Assembly (NCBI RefSeq): GCF_014764505.1
Contig: NZ_JACXWX010000001.1
Location: 682,001-746,000, forward strand
DNA: 64,000 bases
Source: Phormidium tenue FACHB-886
GTDB taxonomy: Bacteria; Cyanobacteriota; Cyanobacteriia; Elainellales; Elainellaceae
Reading direction: 5' to 3'
Both the position numbers and the translations under genes were made by a program. Shown here one piece after another: positions 54,188 to 63,431 of this stretch (its first letter is position 1; every line of letters starts with the position of its first letter). The notes under the pieces are model-generated. The model saw nothing but the letters and a program-made list of their open reading frames with translations. It searched no databases and was not told where the DNA came from.

Positions 54188-54229
54188 ATGGTATGACTGG
54201 GATCACCTCACAGTTGTATACCTTGTTAC
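54188..54229 (-). promoter_or_regulatory. NtcA-activated promoter of urtABCDE
   Basis: A perfect NtcA box GTA-N8-TAC at 54216-54229 (palindromic, plus strand GTATACCTTGTTAC). On the minus strand, 22 bases farther, is TACCAT (54188-54193), a good TAN3T -10 element. This GTAN8TAC-N20-24-TAN3T arrangement is the established class of NtcA-dependent promoter, and urt genes are known NtcA targets. It predicts a start of transcription near 54180, about 55 bases before urtA. Confidence 0.88.
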
Positions 54230-54313
54230 AAATGAACGTAAGTTTACAACTTTAGATAGTTGACCTGTATGGTGCTTTATACAGAGTGGCTAGCTAATCT
54301 GCTTGTCGATCGC

Positions 54314-54949
54314 CTAAGGGTTCGCCAGTACAGGGTTGCCCATGTGCAAACAGATAAAATTGACGATCGTCGTGAGTTCCTGCCGAGTCTTTAGATTTGT
54401 AAATACAAAAGGGCGATCGCCTCGCATCTTTTTGGCATCCCGCTCCATCACGCCCAAATCTGCACCAACTAGCGGCGCTAGGTCTATTTTGTTGATCACC
54501 AATAGATCAGACTTGGTGATTCCCGGCCCGCCTTTACGGGGAATTTTGTCGCCTGCTGCCACATCGATCACATAAATCGTCAGATCGACTAGCTCCGGAC
54601 TGAACGTTGAGGCAAGATTGTCCCCACCGCTCTCCACAAAAATTAGCTCCGGCTGAAACTTCTGCTCTAGCTGCTCGATCGCCACTAGGTTAATTGAGGC
54701 ATCCTCCCGGATTGCCGTATGTGGGCAGCCCCCTGTCTCCACGCCAACAATTCGATCGCGCTCTAAGGCCTGACTCCGCACCAAAAATTGAGCGTCTTCC
54801 TGGGTGTAGATATCGTTAGTTACGACAGCCAGGTTGAACTGCGATCGCATCGCCTTGCAAAGCGCATCGACCAATGCCGTTTTTCCTGATCCCACAGGAC
54901 CCGCAATTCCCACCCGGAATGTCTGCATTGCTCTCTCCATTTGCAGCAA
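54314..54949 (-). CDS. ureG: Urease accessory GTPase UreG
   Basis: A 211-residue SIMIBI GTPase that powers nickel insertion into urease. P-loop [15 protein letters not shown], switch region with [15 protein letters not shown], the metal-binding CPH motif [29 protein letters not shown], and the GTP base motif [10 protein letters not shown]. The start could be ATG 54949 or the internal M6. Lies upstream of urtA on the same strand. Confidence 0.97.
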   Translation of the reverse strand: MLQMERAMQTFRVGIAGPVGSGKTALVDALCKAMRSQFNLAVVTNDIYTQEDAQFLVRSQALERDRIVGVETGGCPHTAIREDASINLVAIEQLEQKFQPELIFVESGGDNLASTFSPELVDLTIYVIDVAAGDKIPRKGGPGITKSDLLVINKIDLAPLVGADLGVMERDAKKMRGDRPFVFTNLKTRQELTTIVNFICLHMGNPVLANP

Positions 54950-55457
54950 GTGAATTAGATTCTACAGCAACCATTTCTGGCAATTTAAGAGCTGTTGCCT
55001 TAGGCTTGGGACATTTTATCTCCCTACCCTGATTGCTGTGGCGGTTGTCATAATTTGGAACTTGGCTGGAAACAAACTTTTCTAACTCGCCGTCCAGTTT
55101 TTCAAGTGGGCACCATTGCGCTCGCTATAGCAACGAAAAATCAGGGGTTTGTGCTTCTCCAATTGGGACATCAACCAAACTGGACGAACGTTGTCCACTC
55201 CTATTCAGCATTCAGACTTTACTCGAATTAGCAACTTACTGGAGTAGTTTTTTACAGCTATGGAAGCTTTAGCCTGCAATTATACTGATACGTTCTCTCG
55301 CTTAAAGATTGCCGCAAACATTGTTTGCCAGTTCGTTGTTTGCCAGTTCGTTGATCTGCTGCCAAATCTCCAGCAGCGGGGCAGCGGTAGAATCAGACAT
55401 GTGCTGCAAGCGCGAGGGAGCGGGCGTCGAGTGATGCAGCCTGCTTTTGCTTGAAAA
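54950..55457. other. Intergenic region between ureF and ureG
   Basis: About 508 bases. It holds a 10-base inverted repeat (CGTCCAGTTT 55091-55100 with AAACTGGACG 55177-55186), and a 15-base unit GTTTGCCAGTTCGTT twice in tandem (55323-55352). No gene is supported; a 29-codon minus-strand frame is too weak to call. The unusual length means ureG has its own promoter or a long leader. Confidence 0.5.
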
Positions 55458-56156
55458 CTAGCTACGGAAAAGCCTGGTATAAAGCGTTTCATGGCTCATG
55501 CTGGCAATCGCCAACCCCCAACTACAGGATTCAAACTCATCCTCCGGCAGTTCCAGAACTTCTGTTGCCGTTTGTTCTAGCTGCGGATGGAGCGCCAGTA
55601 AGGTTTGCTGTCCTTGGGTTTGTCCAAGTGGTATTAGCCTTACCCCTGCATTGACCAAATTTGCTGCCCAGCTGTGTAAATAACCTAAGCTAGCGCTGAC
55701 GGGATTAATTTGCCAGGTGGCAGCGGCTACAGCAAAAGCAACCGCGAAATTACACGGTTCGCCGCATGCTTCTACCAAATCTTGTCCAGAAGGCTGCAAG
55801 GGTGCTGCAGGCTGGAGAGACTGCAGCAGTCGTACAAGCGATCGTCCCATCTGCCAGCTCTGCTGCCGGAGTTCTTCGGTTTCTCGAAATGCTGAAAGCC
55901 ACTGATTCCAGTAGCGCAACGCTGAAAGCTCGCCTTGAGTTGCCGCCGTTTGAACCCGTGCCACCACTGCCGCTTCTAGCCGAATGGCTCCATGCTGTAA
56001 TTCCTGAGTTAACCAGTGCTCTAGATGAGCCGCATGGGTGATCGCCCCCGTCTGCACCAAGGTTTCCAATCCTTCTGAGTAGCTGTAGGCTCCCACGGGC
56101 AAAGCGGGACTAGCCAGCTGTAGGAGTCGCAGCAGGGCTTGGGGATTGTCTTTCAT
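55458..56156 (-). CDS. ureF: Urease accessory protein UreF
   Basis: A 232-residue helical protein that couples UreG to the urease apoprotein during nickel incorporation. Typical stretches are [44 protein letters not shown] and, near the end, [14 protein letters not shown]. The start ATG overlaps the ureE stop in an ATGA (56153-56156), so translation is coupled. Confidence 0.95.
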   Translation of the reverse strand: MKDNPQALLRLLQLASPALPVGAYSYSEGLETLVQTGAITHAAHLEHWLTQELQHGAIRLEAAVVARVQTAATQGELSALRYWNQWLSAFRETEELRQQSWQMGRSLVRLLQSLQPAAPLQPSGQDLVEACGEPCNFAVAFAVAAATWQINPVSASLGYLHSWAANLVNAGVRLIPLGQTQGQQTLLALHPQLEQTATEVLELPEDEFESCSWGLAIASMSHETLYTRLFRS

Positions 56157-56644
56157 GACTCTGGCTTGGGTGGATGGCGGTGAGAGCTTGGCTCATGGCT
56201 ATGCCCATAGGCTCCCGCTTCGGGTTGAAACGGCAGCAGGGCTTCAGTAACTTGCAATCCTAGCTGCTCCAGCATCGCTTTCAGCACCGGATCAGGGGCA
56301 AGCCGTAGGTAGTCGATCGTCACTTCAAGCGGCACATGCCGATTGCCCAGATGGTAGGCTGCTCGCAGCAAGGCTATTGGGGTTTGGGCGGTCGCAGTCA
56401 TGACGGGTTCTGGTTTAGCAATAACCTGAACGATTGTTTTTCCATCTTCAGTAGTCAGCAGGTCTCCGTGCTGCAGCACAGTACCTCGAGGAAGCTGTAG
56501 ATAAATGTCTTGCCCGGTTTCGGTTGGGAAATAGTGACGCGATCGCGTCCTCTCTTCGGCAGTTAGCGGCAACGCTAATTGAATAACTGCTGAAGCAGAA
56601 GAGCGTTGATTAGACGCTATTCGAGTGATCAGGTTTAAAGTCAT
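56153..56644 (-). CDS. ureE: Urease accessory metallochaperone UreE
   Basis: A 163-residue nickel chaperone that delivers Ni(II) to UreG. The N-terminal domain is peptide-binding-like ([28 protein letters not shown]) and the C-terminal domain has the metal-binding core [14 protein letters not shown], where the conserved histidine lies, and a His-rich tail ([12 protein letters not shown]). First gene of the ureEF pair. Confidence 0.96.
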   Translation of the reverse strand: MTLNLITRIASNQRSSASAVIQLALPLTAEERTRSRHYFPTETGQDIYLQLPRGTVLQHGDLLTTEDGKTIVQVIAKPEPVMTATAQTPIALLRAAYHLGNRHVPLEVTIDYLRLAPDPVLKAMLEQLGLQVTEALLPFQPEAGAYGHSHEPSSHRHPPKPES

Positions 56645-57137
56645 AAATCAAAAATCTTCAATTTATACTGTCTTTATCCAAAGTTGTATAGATTGAGGAC
56701 ATATTGCTCAGGGCCGCTTCCCCCAATCCATCCAACTTCATTTCAGATTGATATGGAAGCACAATTCATTACAGTTCTGTTTGTCTAAATACAATTTGAG
56801 TTGAAGTTTTCAATTCCTGCTTGGTAATCGCTTCGCTTTGACCGGATGATACTCTATCTCAACTGTAATATGTTCAAGGAGATACAGTTGATTGTTGCTA
56901 ATAACTCCAAAGATCGAATCTTGTAGCTTTCTAGGCAGTAGATTTACTCACGTCGTCAGATAGATCGCAAGTTCTATTGCGAGGCGGATGAGATAGGCAT
57001 CTTAGGTAGGAGAAGCTGTTTACAGAAACTTTAGATATGGATGCCGTTTAGTTTAGTTATTGCTTACTTTCGTTTCTAGGTGTGCACTACCGCTCTCTGT
57101 TTAACGTCTGTCTTTTAGCAGTTTGGAGCGGCTAGAA
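56645..57137. other. Intergenic region upstream of ureE / conserved membrane protein
   Basis: About 493 bases, divergent promoter region. An interrupted inverted repeat CAACTGTA/TACAGTTG (56860-56867 with 56883-56890) is present. No perfect NtcA box was found for ureE. No gene supported. Confidence 0.5.
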
Positions 57138-58013
57138 ATGAGTCAATTTCGAATTAGAAATGTTGTGTTGCCCGCAGTTCTTGTAGCTAGTGGTGTTTTC
57201 TCGACACTAACTTTACCGTTCATTATGAACCAGCCTGCCCCGGCTTGGATGCAGCCTCCTAGCTTTTTAGAGGAAGAGCCATCTTTAGTATTTGATCGAG
57301 AAAACCGGGATGCTGCGATCCGCTATGTGGGCGGGGCGATTGTCGTGAGCGTTGGGGCAGGAATTGCCACAATCGAGATTTTGCGGCGGTTGCATCCATC
57401 CAATCGCCTGTCTAAAGCGCAGAAAGATGCCATTAATTTACAAATTCGTAAGCTGGAGTCCACTGGGGAGTCCAACCCAGCCCAGCTAGCAGAAAACGTA
57501 GAGCAAACTATTTCGATGCTGGCAGCAGAAGAGTCCAAACGCCTGAGCAGCAGAGGCTTGCCGAAGGAGAAAGTTGCTGGCAGAGCGGCGGGGCAACAGT
57601 CTTCAGTTGAACGCTGGAGCGATGATGTTTTGGCAGCTACAAACTCAGCGGTTGGGCTTGACGAATTGCCTGCTCAAAGTCAAGCTCTCAACCTGGAAGA
57701 CGATATACCTGTGCGTTGGCTAGAACCAGAACCACCAGAGCAGGCACCGCTTAATCAAGATGCAATTCGCCTGCTAGATCAACCTTTTGAAACGCACCGG
57801 GTAAACATTCCCGATCGACACCATACGCTGCTGGCAATATCGGTGAATGGACGATATTTCAGCCTGTTTAGAACTCACCCGCAGCTAGAGGCAGTCGAGG
57901 CGATCGCTGCCAAGCTTCAGCAGCAAGGCGATCAAACGGTGCTAACTCGACTAGACCAGCGCTACGCCGTTTGGGTTCTGCAGCCCGATGCTTACATAGA
58001 ACTTGTGTCTTAA
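57138..58013 (+). CDS. Conserved cyanobacterial membrane protein of unknown function
   Basis: About 291 residues from the ATG at 57138 (MSQFRIRNVV), which has GGAG upstream; a 15-base longer start exists. Two hydrophobic helices: VLPAVLVASGVFSTLTLPFI and YVGGAIVVSVGAGIATIEIL. A middle linker is polar, and the C-terminal about 100 residues look like a small globular domain (HHTLLAISVNGRYFSLFRTH, VLTRLDQRYAVWVL). No known family or catalytic motif. Directly precedes the pentapeptide protein on the same strand (gap 122 bases). Confidence 0.75.
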   Translation: MSQFRIRNVVLPAVLVASGVFSTLTLPFIMNQPAPAWMQPPSFLEEEPSLVFDRENRDAAIRYVGGAIVVSVGAGIATIEILRRLHPSNRLSKAQKDAINLQIRKLESTGESNPAQLAENVEQTISMLAAEESKRLSSRGLPKEKVAGRAAGQQSSVERWSDDVLAATNSAVGLDELPAQSQALNLEDDIPVRWLEPEPPEQAPLNQDAIRLLDQPFETHRVNIPDRHHTLLAISVNGRYFSLFRTHPQLEAVEAIAAKLQQQGDQTVLTRLDQRYAVWVLQPDAYIELVS

Positions 58014-58135
58014 ATTTTGCGTCTTAAACCTTAGTAATTTTAGCAAGCTAAATTGCGTTCCTACACCGAATTAGCTTGTCCCAGCAGGCTGGCAGCGCCA
58101 GCTTTGCGGATCGACCATACCGCGGAAGACCTCCA

Positions 58136-59269
58136 ATGGATGCAAACGAACTGTTAGAGCAATATCAACTTGGCAAGCTAGATTTTGGTCGGACATGGTT
58201 AAGTCAAGCAAATTTGGCTGAAGCAATGCTTCAAGGTATTGAGCTATGGGGAGCCAATTTAGCCGCTGCTAACCTGAGAAACGCAGACCTGCAGCAAGCC
58301 GATTTACGCCAAGCCAATCTGTCAAGTGCCAACCTGAGAGGGGCAAACTTGCAGCAAGCCGATTTACGCGAAGCAGACCTGAGCCAAGCCGTTCTGCAAT
58401 CTGCCCAGCTCAATGGCGCACTATATGACGAGACAACTCGGTTTCCATCCAACTTTGACCCCATGGCAGGGGGGCTATACTTAATCGCTCCCCATGCTTC
58501 TCTGCTGGGAGTCACCCTGAGCTATAAAGACTTGAGCGGTGTTGACCTCAGCCATGCCGATTTGAGCGGGGCAAACTTAGAAGGGGCGATCTTATTTGGT
58601 GCAGATTTCACACATGCTAACCTCAGCCATGCCAACCTGAGTGCTGCCGATCTATCTGAGGTAAGGCTCGATCGAGCCATTTTAACTGGAGTCTCTTTAT
58701 GGCAAACTCGCCTCTGTCATGCTGTCCTGAAGCAGGCAAACTTATTTGATGTAGACTTCCGCAATGCCGATCTTGAAAGCACGAGTTTGCAGGATGCACT
58801 TTGCAACGAAAATACTCAGTTTCCGCCAGGTCTCAACTTGGCTGCCCTTGGCATCCACTGGATCATGCCAGGAGCTTCTTTGCGCCAAGCTAACCTCAGC
58901 TATGTCAGTTTGCCAGGCGCAGATTTACGCGGAGCTGATTTATCAGAAGCGAATTTGACAGGGGCAGACCTATGGGGGGCAAACCTCAGCCAAGCAAATT
59001 TAGTGGGCGCAAATCTAACTGCTGCAACGCTTTGGGGCGCTAGTTTAGTAGATGCAGTGCTGGAAGCCTGCATCCTGACCGGGGTAAATATTCGAGAAGC
59101 CGATTTAACCGGAACAATTCTAGAGGCAGACCCAGATCGCCTATCAGAACAGGCGGATAACCGTGACAGCAAAGAAACTGCTGAGCTATTGCCAGAACGA
59201 CTACCGGAAGAGCGAGCGGGCGAAACTTCTCCTATGAAGAATCGCCCGCTGCAGCGCCGGACAAAATAA
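58136..59269 (+). CDS. Pentapeptide-repeat protein
   Basis: About 377 residues from the ATG at 58136, which has GGAAG seven bases upstream; a TTG at 58076 would extend it by 20 residues. Three blocks of A(D/N)LXX pentapeptides (about 30-95, 150-230 and 265-345), interrupted by two non-repeat insertions with a shared motif (N-x-T-x-F-P and LGIHWI/GLYLIAP, then ASL), form right-handed beta-helix quadrilaterals. The C-terminal 40 residues are acidic and basic mixed. Such proteins are abundant in cyanobacteria and their roles vary; unknown here. Confidence 0.9.
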   Translation: MDANELLEQYQLGKLDFGRTWLSQANLAEAMLQGIELWGANLAAANLRNADLQQADLRQANLSSANLRGANLQQADLREADLSQAVLQSAQLNGALYDETTRFPSNFDPMAGGLYLIAPHASLLGVTLSYKDLSGVDLSHADLSGANLEGAILFGADFTHANLSHANLSAADLSEVRLDRAILTGVSLWQTRLCHAVLKQANLFDVDFRNADLESTSLQDALCNENTQFPPGLNLAALGIHWIMPGASLRQANLSYVSLPGADLRGADLSEANLTGADLWGANLSQANLVGANLTAATLWGASLVDAVLEACILTGVNIREADLTGTILEADPDRLSEQADNRDSKETAELLPERLPEERAGETSPMKNRPLQRRTK

Positions 59270-59298
59270 ATTTCCTGAGCTGAACCTTGATTGGTGTA

Positions 59299-60114
59299 CT
59301 ATCGCAAAAACTCGTTTGGATCTGCTGGTGCGTTTGTTTGGCGTTCCTTTGGAAATGCCAGGTCGTACGGGTTTTGCGGCTCTTTGGGAATTAGATAGCG
59401 GTAGCCCCAGCCGTAGTTCTCTTCGTTGGGATCCGGCTGTGGCGGCGTAGTTGCCCCAGTAGGCAGCGCAATAGCGATCGTCTGATCGATCTGGGCATAA
59501 CGCTGCCCTTCTGGAGTCGTTTGCACTGTGCGGTTGCTTAGCCGCATTCCATGTGCTGCCAGCAGTTGCTCTAGACGAGATAGCTTGTCGGGCGGTGTTA
59601 GCGTTGCCAAAAAGATAACATCAGTTGCAGGCTGAAACGATAGTCCCAGTCGTGCTTGTTCAAGCTGCCAGCTCTCCTGGTAGTCGCCATCAGGGGCAAC
59701 CTGCCACAAATTTAGCTGAGTTTGCCATTTGCCGTTCTGCACTTCTGTTGGCTGGTACGCCAAGATCGAATAGGTGCGGGTGGGTTTGAAGCCCGCTGGC
59801 TCATCTAAAGACAGGTAGCGAATTGCCACTACTGTCAGCTCAGTTTCATTTGGCAGATTGGTTTCACCAGACACGGCATAAACACCTTGCGGCTCAGCTG
59901 CTTCCACGCGCAAGGTCAGTTCTATGTCTTCAAGCTGTCCAGGAAACCTCAAGGAAGTGCAGCTAATACAAAGCAGCAGCGGCAGCAGCACGAAGAGATT
60001 TCGATGCTGCCAAAAACTTTTGGCAATACGATGTGCGGCACCCAATAAACTAGAGGCTGATGCCAGTGAAACTTGCTGTAAGTCAAGATATAAGGAAAAT
60101 TGCGGGCGAAACAT
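59299..60114 (-). CDS. Hypothetical exported lipoprotein
   Basis: A 271-residue protein with an N-terminal hydrophobic stretch and lipobox LLLCISC at about residues 46-52, preceded by an unusually long 40-residue n-region, so a downstream start is plausible. The mature part is beta-rich (LRVEAAEPQGVYAVSGETNL, RTYSILAYQPTEVQNGKW) with a C-terminal stretch that ends in an Asn/Pro/Glu-rich tail. No family identified. Its 3' end is convergent with the pentapeptide gene (gap 30 bases). Confidence 0.7.
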   Translation of the reverse strand: MFRPQFSLYLDLQQVSLASASSLLGAAHRIAKSFWQHRNLFVLLPLLLCISCTSLRFPGQLEDIELTLRVEAAEPQGVYAVSGETNLPNETELTVVAIRYLSLDEPAGFKPTRTYSILAYQPTEVQNGKWQTQLNLWQVAPDGDYQESWQLEQARLGLSFQPATDVIFLATLTPPDKLSRLEQLLAAHGMRLSNRTVQTTPEGQRYAQIDQTIAIALPTGATTPPQPDPNEENYGWGYRYLIPKEPQNPYDLAFPKERQTNAPADPNEFLR

Positions 60115-60207
60115 GCGATCGAGGTAGCGCTACGGTTATGTTTTCGGCTAGGCAAGGCTAGAATCAGGAGCATTCTCCTGCTTTGCCAAAGCTTTAAGCT
60201 CGTATCC

Positions 60208-61524
60208 CTACAGCACTCGTAGAACGCTGGGAACCGTCAGTGATTCAAACGCGCGAATTTCCTCTAGCGCCTGCCGAAAATTGCCTTCCTGGACATGGTG
60301 CGTAATCACGACAATTTCAGCTCGATCGTCTCGCAGCCCAATCTGCACCACAGACTCCAAGCTAACATCATGGTTGCCGAAGCAAGTCCCCAATCTGCCG
60401 ATTACCCCCGGGCTGTCTTTGGTCAACACGCGAGCATAAAAGCGGCTCACTAGGTCGGTGATAGGAGCGATCGTACAGTAGTCTTGATGCGAGCAAGCAA
60501 GCAGCGGGTCTAGCAGTGGCTTTCCATCTGCCTGAACTGCCGCACCCCGACCAACTTTCAAAATCGCTGCAATATTCAACAAATCGGACACAACGGCGCT
60601 TGCCGTAGGGCCTGACCCTGCTCCCGGACCAAAAAACATCACCTGCCCAACCGGATCTCCCTCAATCAGAATTGCGTTATACACGCCATTGACGCTAGCC
60701 AGCGGATAAGTAGTTGGCACTAGTGTCGGGTGTACCCGCACCTGTAGCCGATCGAGGTCACTGGCTCCATCGCGCTTTGCGGTTGCCAGCAGCTTAATTA
60801 CAAATCCCAGCTTTTCGGCGTAGGCGATATCAGCAGCACTGACCTGCCGAATCCCTTCACAATGAACCTCTGGTAGTTTGATGCGTCCGCCAAAGGCAAG
60901 CGACGCGAGAATAGCAATCTTATCTGCCGCATCCAGTCCGTCTACGTCTGCTGTAGGGTCAGCTTCGGCATAGCCTAGCTGTTGAGCATCGGCTAGCACT
61001 GCTTCAAAGCTGCTGCCTTCTGTCTGCATCCGGCTGAGAATATAGTTTGTTGTGCCATTGACGATCCCGGTAACTGAATAGATGCGGTTGGCGCAGAGTG
61101 ACTGCTTCAACGGCTCGATCACTGGGATGCCGCCGGCTACTGCCGCTTCTAGCAGTACATAGACCCCCGCCTCATTTGCAGCAGTAAAAATTTCGTCGCC
61201 AAACCGAGCGATCGCTGCTTTGTTTGCCGTCACGACATGCTTGCCGTGAGCGATTGCCTTCAGCATCAGAGATCGGGCAGGTTCTAGCCCACCAATGACC
61301 TCAACCACTACATCCACCGCTGGATCTGTAACGATCGAGTCTAGATCGGTTGTGAATAGCTCTGTGGGTAGCTTGACCGAGCGGGGCTTACCGAGCGATC
61401 GCACCCCAACCCGATGAATTTCGATTTCTTGTAGCAGCGGGTGCCGTTGTGCTGGATTCAACAGAATTTCTGCTGTTCCTGCTCCTACGGTTCCTAATCC
61501 CAACAGACCAACCTTAAACGCCAC
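60208..61524 (-). CDS. hom: Homoserine dehydrogenase
   Basis: A 438-residue NAD(P)H-dependent enzyme that reduces aspartate semialdehyde to homoserine in threonine and methionine synthesis. N-terminal nucleotide fold VGLLGLGTVGAGTAEIL, VEVIGGLEPARSLM, the active-site segment TANKAAIARFG, GIVNGTTNYILSRM, and YAEADPTADVDGLDAADKIAIL; the C-terminal about 80 residues form an ACT domain (DDRAEIVVITHHVQEGNFRQ) for allosteric control. Start is a GTG at 61524. Confidence 0.96.
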   Translation of the reverse strand: MAFKVGLLGLGTVGAGTAEILLNPAQRHPLLQEIEIHRVGVRSLGKPRSVKLPTELFTTDLDSIVTDPAVDVVVEVIGGLEPARSLMLKAIAHGKHVVTANKAAIARFGDEIFTAANEAGVYVLLEAAVAGGIPVIEPLKQSLCANRIYSVTGIVNGTTNYILSRMQTEGSSFEAVLADAQQLGYAEADPTADVDGLDAADKIAILASLAFGGRIKLPEVHCEGIRQVSAADIAYAEKLGFVIKLLATAKRDGASDLDRLQVRVHPTLVPTTYPLASVNGVYNAILIEGDPVGQVMFFGPGAGSGPTASAVVSDLLNIAAILKVGRGAAVQADGKPLLDPLLACSHQDYCTIAPITDLVSRFYARVLTKDSPGVIGRLGTCFGNHDVSLESVVQIGLRDDRAEIVVITHHVQEGNFRQALEEIRAFESLTVPSVLRVL

Positions 61525-62359
61525 AGCCCTTACTCGCTACGAGACATCTCAAATATTGTAGGACTTAGGCAGAAGCCCGAATGGCGTAAACAAAGCAGAG
61601 CGCAGCCGTGGAGCCACTTTTAGGCAAATAAAAACCCCGGCAATCACCGGGGAGACTAGTTGCATTCAGGAACATGCTTTAGAGGTTGGTATTAACTTAT
61701 CCACCCTCTGTGAAGCTGAGCGATCGCTCCTATGACAATTTTGTGTCAACGCTTTAAGTGCTTCTTGCCTATGACTTGCATCTGCCTATGAATTGAGCAC
61801 AGACTGTGTTGCATCTTAAGGAGATGCTTGAGAGGCTGCCTGAAAAGATCCTTTCAGCCGCAAGGTGACTCGGTCCTTCTACATCCTCCTAACCCTGAAA
61901 TAGGCAAAGCTTAAGAAAAGAGAAACTTTGAGTGGTAATACGCTAGCCCAATCATCCTAAAGGCTTAGTGCTTCCCCTGACTTTACAAACCGCTTGCTAA
62001 TCTTTACGCCTGCTTCAACTTCTCTTGATAGACACTCCGACTTAGCCTGAACTAGATGTCATAAAATATGGGTATTGTGTAAGGTCAAGCTACAAACTGA
62101 GCAAACAGCTTCACTAACATGAAGCACTGGATTGAAGCGATGGATGATTTACTACCAATTGCTCTAGTCAATTGTCCCAGTAGTAGCTTTACTGACTTTA
62201 ATTAGGTGATTTGATCTGTTCACCTAAGGCTTGTGTTGATGCACGGAGATCACCTGTCCCCCCCGATAGTGTTTGACCTGTAGTTTCTGGAGAGCGAACG
62301 CTTTCCAAGCAAGCAGTACACCAATGCTATCTGCCCGATTGCCCCCGGAGTAGGTTGAG
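61525..62359. other. Long intergenic region upstream of hom
   Basis: About 835 bases. Minus-strand hairpins with a T-run upstream of hom are listed separately. Toward the right, short inverted repeats GCTTCA/TGAAGC (near 62108) and AGGTGA/TCACCT (near 62204) appear. No open frame is convincing. Confidence 0.6.
61635..61709 (-). ncRNA. Candidate leader, attenuator or small RNA upstream of hom
   Basis: On the minus strand, CCCCGG/CCGGGG (61647-61652 with 61635-61640) is followed by GTTTTTATTT, an intrinsic terminator. Before it is a second imperfect stem, AGAGGTTGG (61681-61689) with CCACCCTCT (61701-61709). Together they form two consecutive hairpins ending in a terminator 110 bases before the hom start codon. 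It is either a hom attenuator or the 3' end of a small RNA; I do not recognise a family. Confidence 0.4.
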
Positions 62360-62974
62360 ATGGATAGCCAAAATCACCAGACTAACCAGATCACGCTGCC
62401 GCTGCTGCCGGTTGAGGCTGTCTTGTCTTCTAATACCCACGAAAATTCTAGCTCTCAAAGAACGCAGCCAGGTTTTGTGCCTGCCTGCACTGAACCGATC
62501 GTCTCTCCTGCGGTACTAGAAAGTGCACCTGCTGAAGAAATTTTGCAGTATCTCCAGAGCGGGCGGCTGTGGATGGTCAACAGCCGACGTCGCAATGGAC
62601 TGATTTTGTGTAAGTCTTACTACGCTGAGTTTGCTGGACCCGGTGCTGCCGTCGGAGGGCTCTTCGATTTAGACTGCCAGCGGGTGATTCCGGTTGGCGA
62701 TCTCTCTCTCCTGCAGCCAGACTCTCACGAAGAGCGGCAAAAAGCATTCTTAATTCGTCGTCAATGGATTCGCTTAACGCAGCAATTCACCGACAAATCT
62801 GTGCCTTTGCAGCGTGCTCAGATGATTCTCAATCAGTTTGAGAATTATTTTGATCAAGAGACAATTGCTCGCATTCCTGATGAAGCCTTTGCTTTGCTTG
62901 TAGGAGTTCTGCCTTACTCTGTGCGAATGGCGCGCCGTAAACCGGGCAAGCTCAATGTGAAAGTAAAAGCATGA
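62360..62974 (+). CDS. Conserved hypothetical protein
   Basis: A 204-residue soluble protein. The N-terminal 60 residues are polar and low-complexity; the remainder has a compact pattern with SGRLWMVNSRRRNGLILCKS, FDLDCQRVIPVGDLSLLQ and FENYFDQETIARIPDEAF. No family or catalytic residues recognised. Very basic end (RRKPGKLNVKVKA). The ATG at 62360 has no strong ribosome-binding site. Confidence 0.7.
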   Translation: MDSQNHQTNQITLPLLPVEAVLSSNTHENSSSQRTQPGFVPACTEPIVSPAVLESAPAEEILQYLQSGRLWMVNSRRRNGLILCKSYYAEFAGPGAAVGGLFDLDCQRVIPVGDLSLLQPDSHEERQKAFLIRRQWIRLTQQFTDKSVPLQRAQMILNQFENYFDQETIARIPDEAFALLVGVLPYSVRMARRKPGKLNVKVKA

Positions 62975-63008
62975 AAATAAAAACTAGAAAAGCAGGCTTC
63001 AGAAACGA

Positions 63009-63302
63009 TTAGAAGGCTTCGGGATCGTCCAAGAGCGTTTCGATGAGCAAATCAACCTGATGCTGCTGCCGGGATAGAAACGCTTCGCAGCGGCGCAGCT
63101 GCTCAACTGCATTGGAAAACTGATTAAAGACCTCTGCTAGCTCTAACTCTCCCATCTCGATACGGTTGATGATTGTTTCGATCTCAGCAACTGTTGCCTC
63201 ATAGTCCCAGTCAGTGGGTAAGACGGAGCTAGAAATAGGCAACTTGGAATTCTCAAGCGAGGCGATCGGTGGCAGTTCGGGTAGATCCGGTGAATCACTC
63301 AT
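63009..63302 (-). CDS. xseB: Exodeoxyribonuclease VII small subunit
   Basis: A 97-residue coiled-coil subunit of exonuclease VII. The core [20 protein letters not shown] and [20 protein letters not shown] match the family (usual length about 70-90), with an extra N-terminal acidic 30 residues. Follows xseA on the same strand (gap 129 bases). Confidence 0.92.
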   Translation of the reverse strand: MSDSPDLPELPPIASLENSKLPISSSVLPTDWDYEATVAEIETIINRIEMGELELAEVFNQFSNAVEQLRRCEAFLSRQQHQVDLLIETLLDDPEAF

Positions 63303-63431
63303 AGCAGTTTGATCTTAGAGGTTGAAAATCGATTTGGTGAATTAAAGCTAGCTATTAAAATGCAGCTTAAATCAGTTAAAAGCTAAACACCGCTGTTTTA
63401 TATTTGTTTTGTATCAATTCTTGTATATCTT

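Noticed and set aside
54950-55457. Small gene between ureF and ureG
   Set aside because: A 29-codon minus-strand frame exists, but it has no ribosome-binding site and lies over inverted repeats.
56645-57137. NtcA site for ureE
   Set aside because: No GTA-N8-TAC; the nearest palindrome has 15 bases between GTA and TAC.
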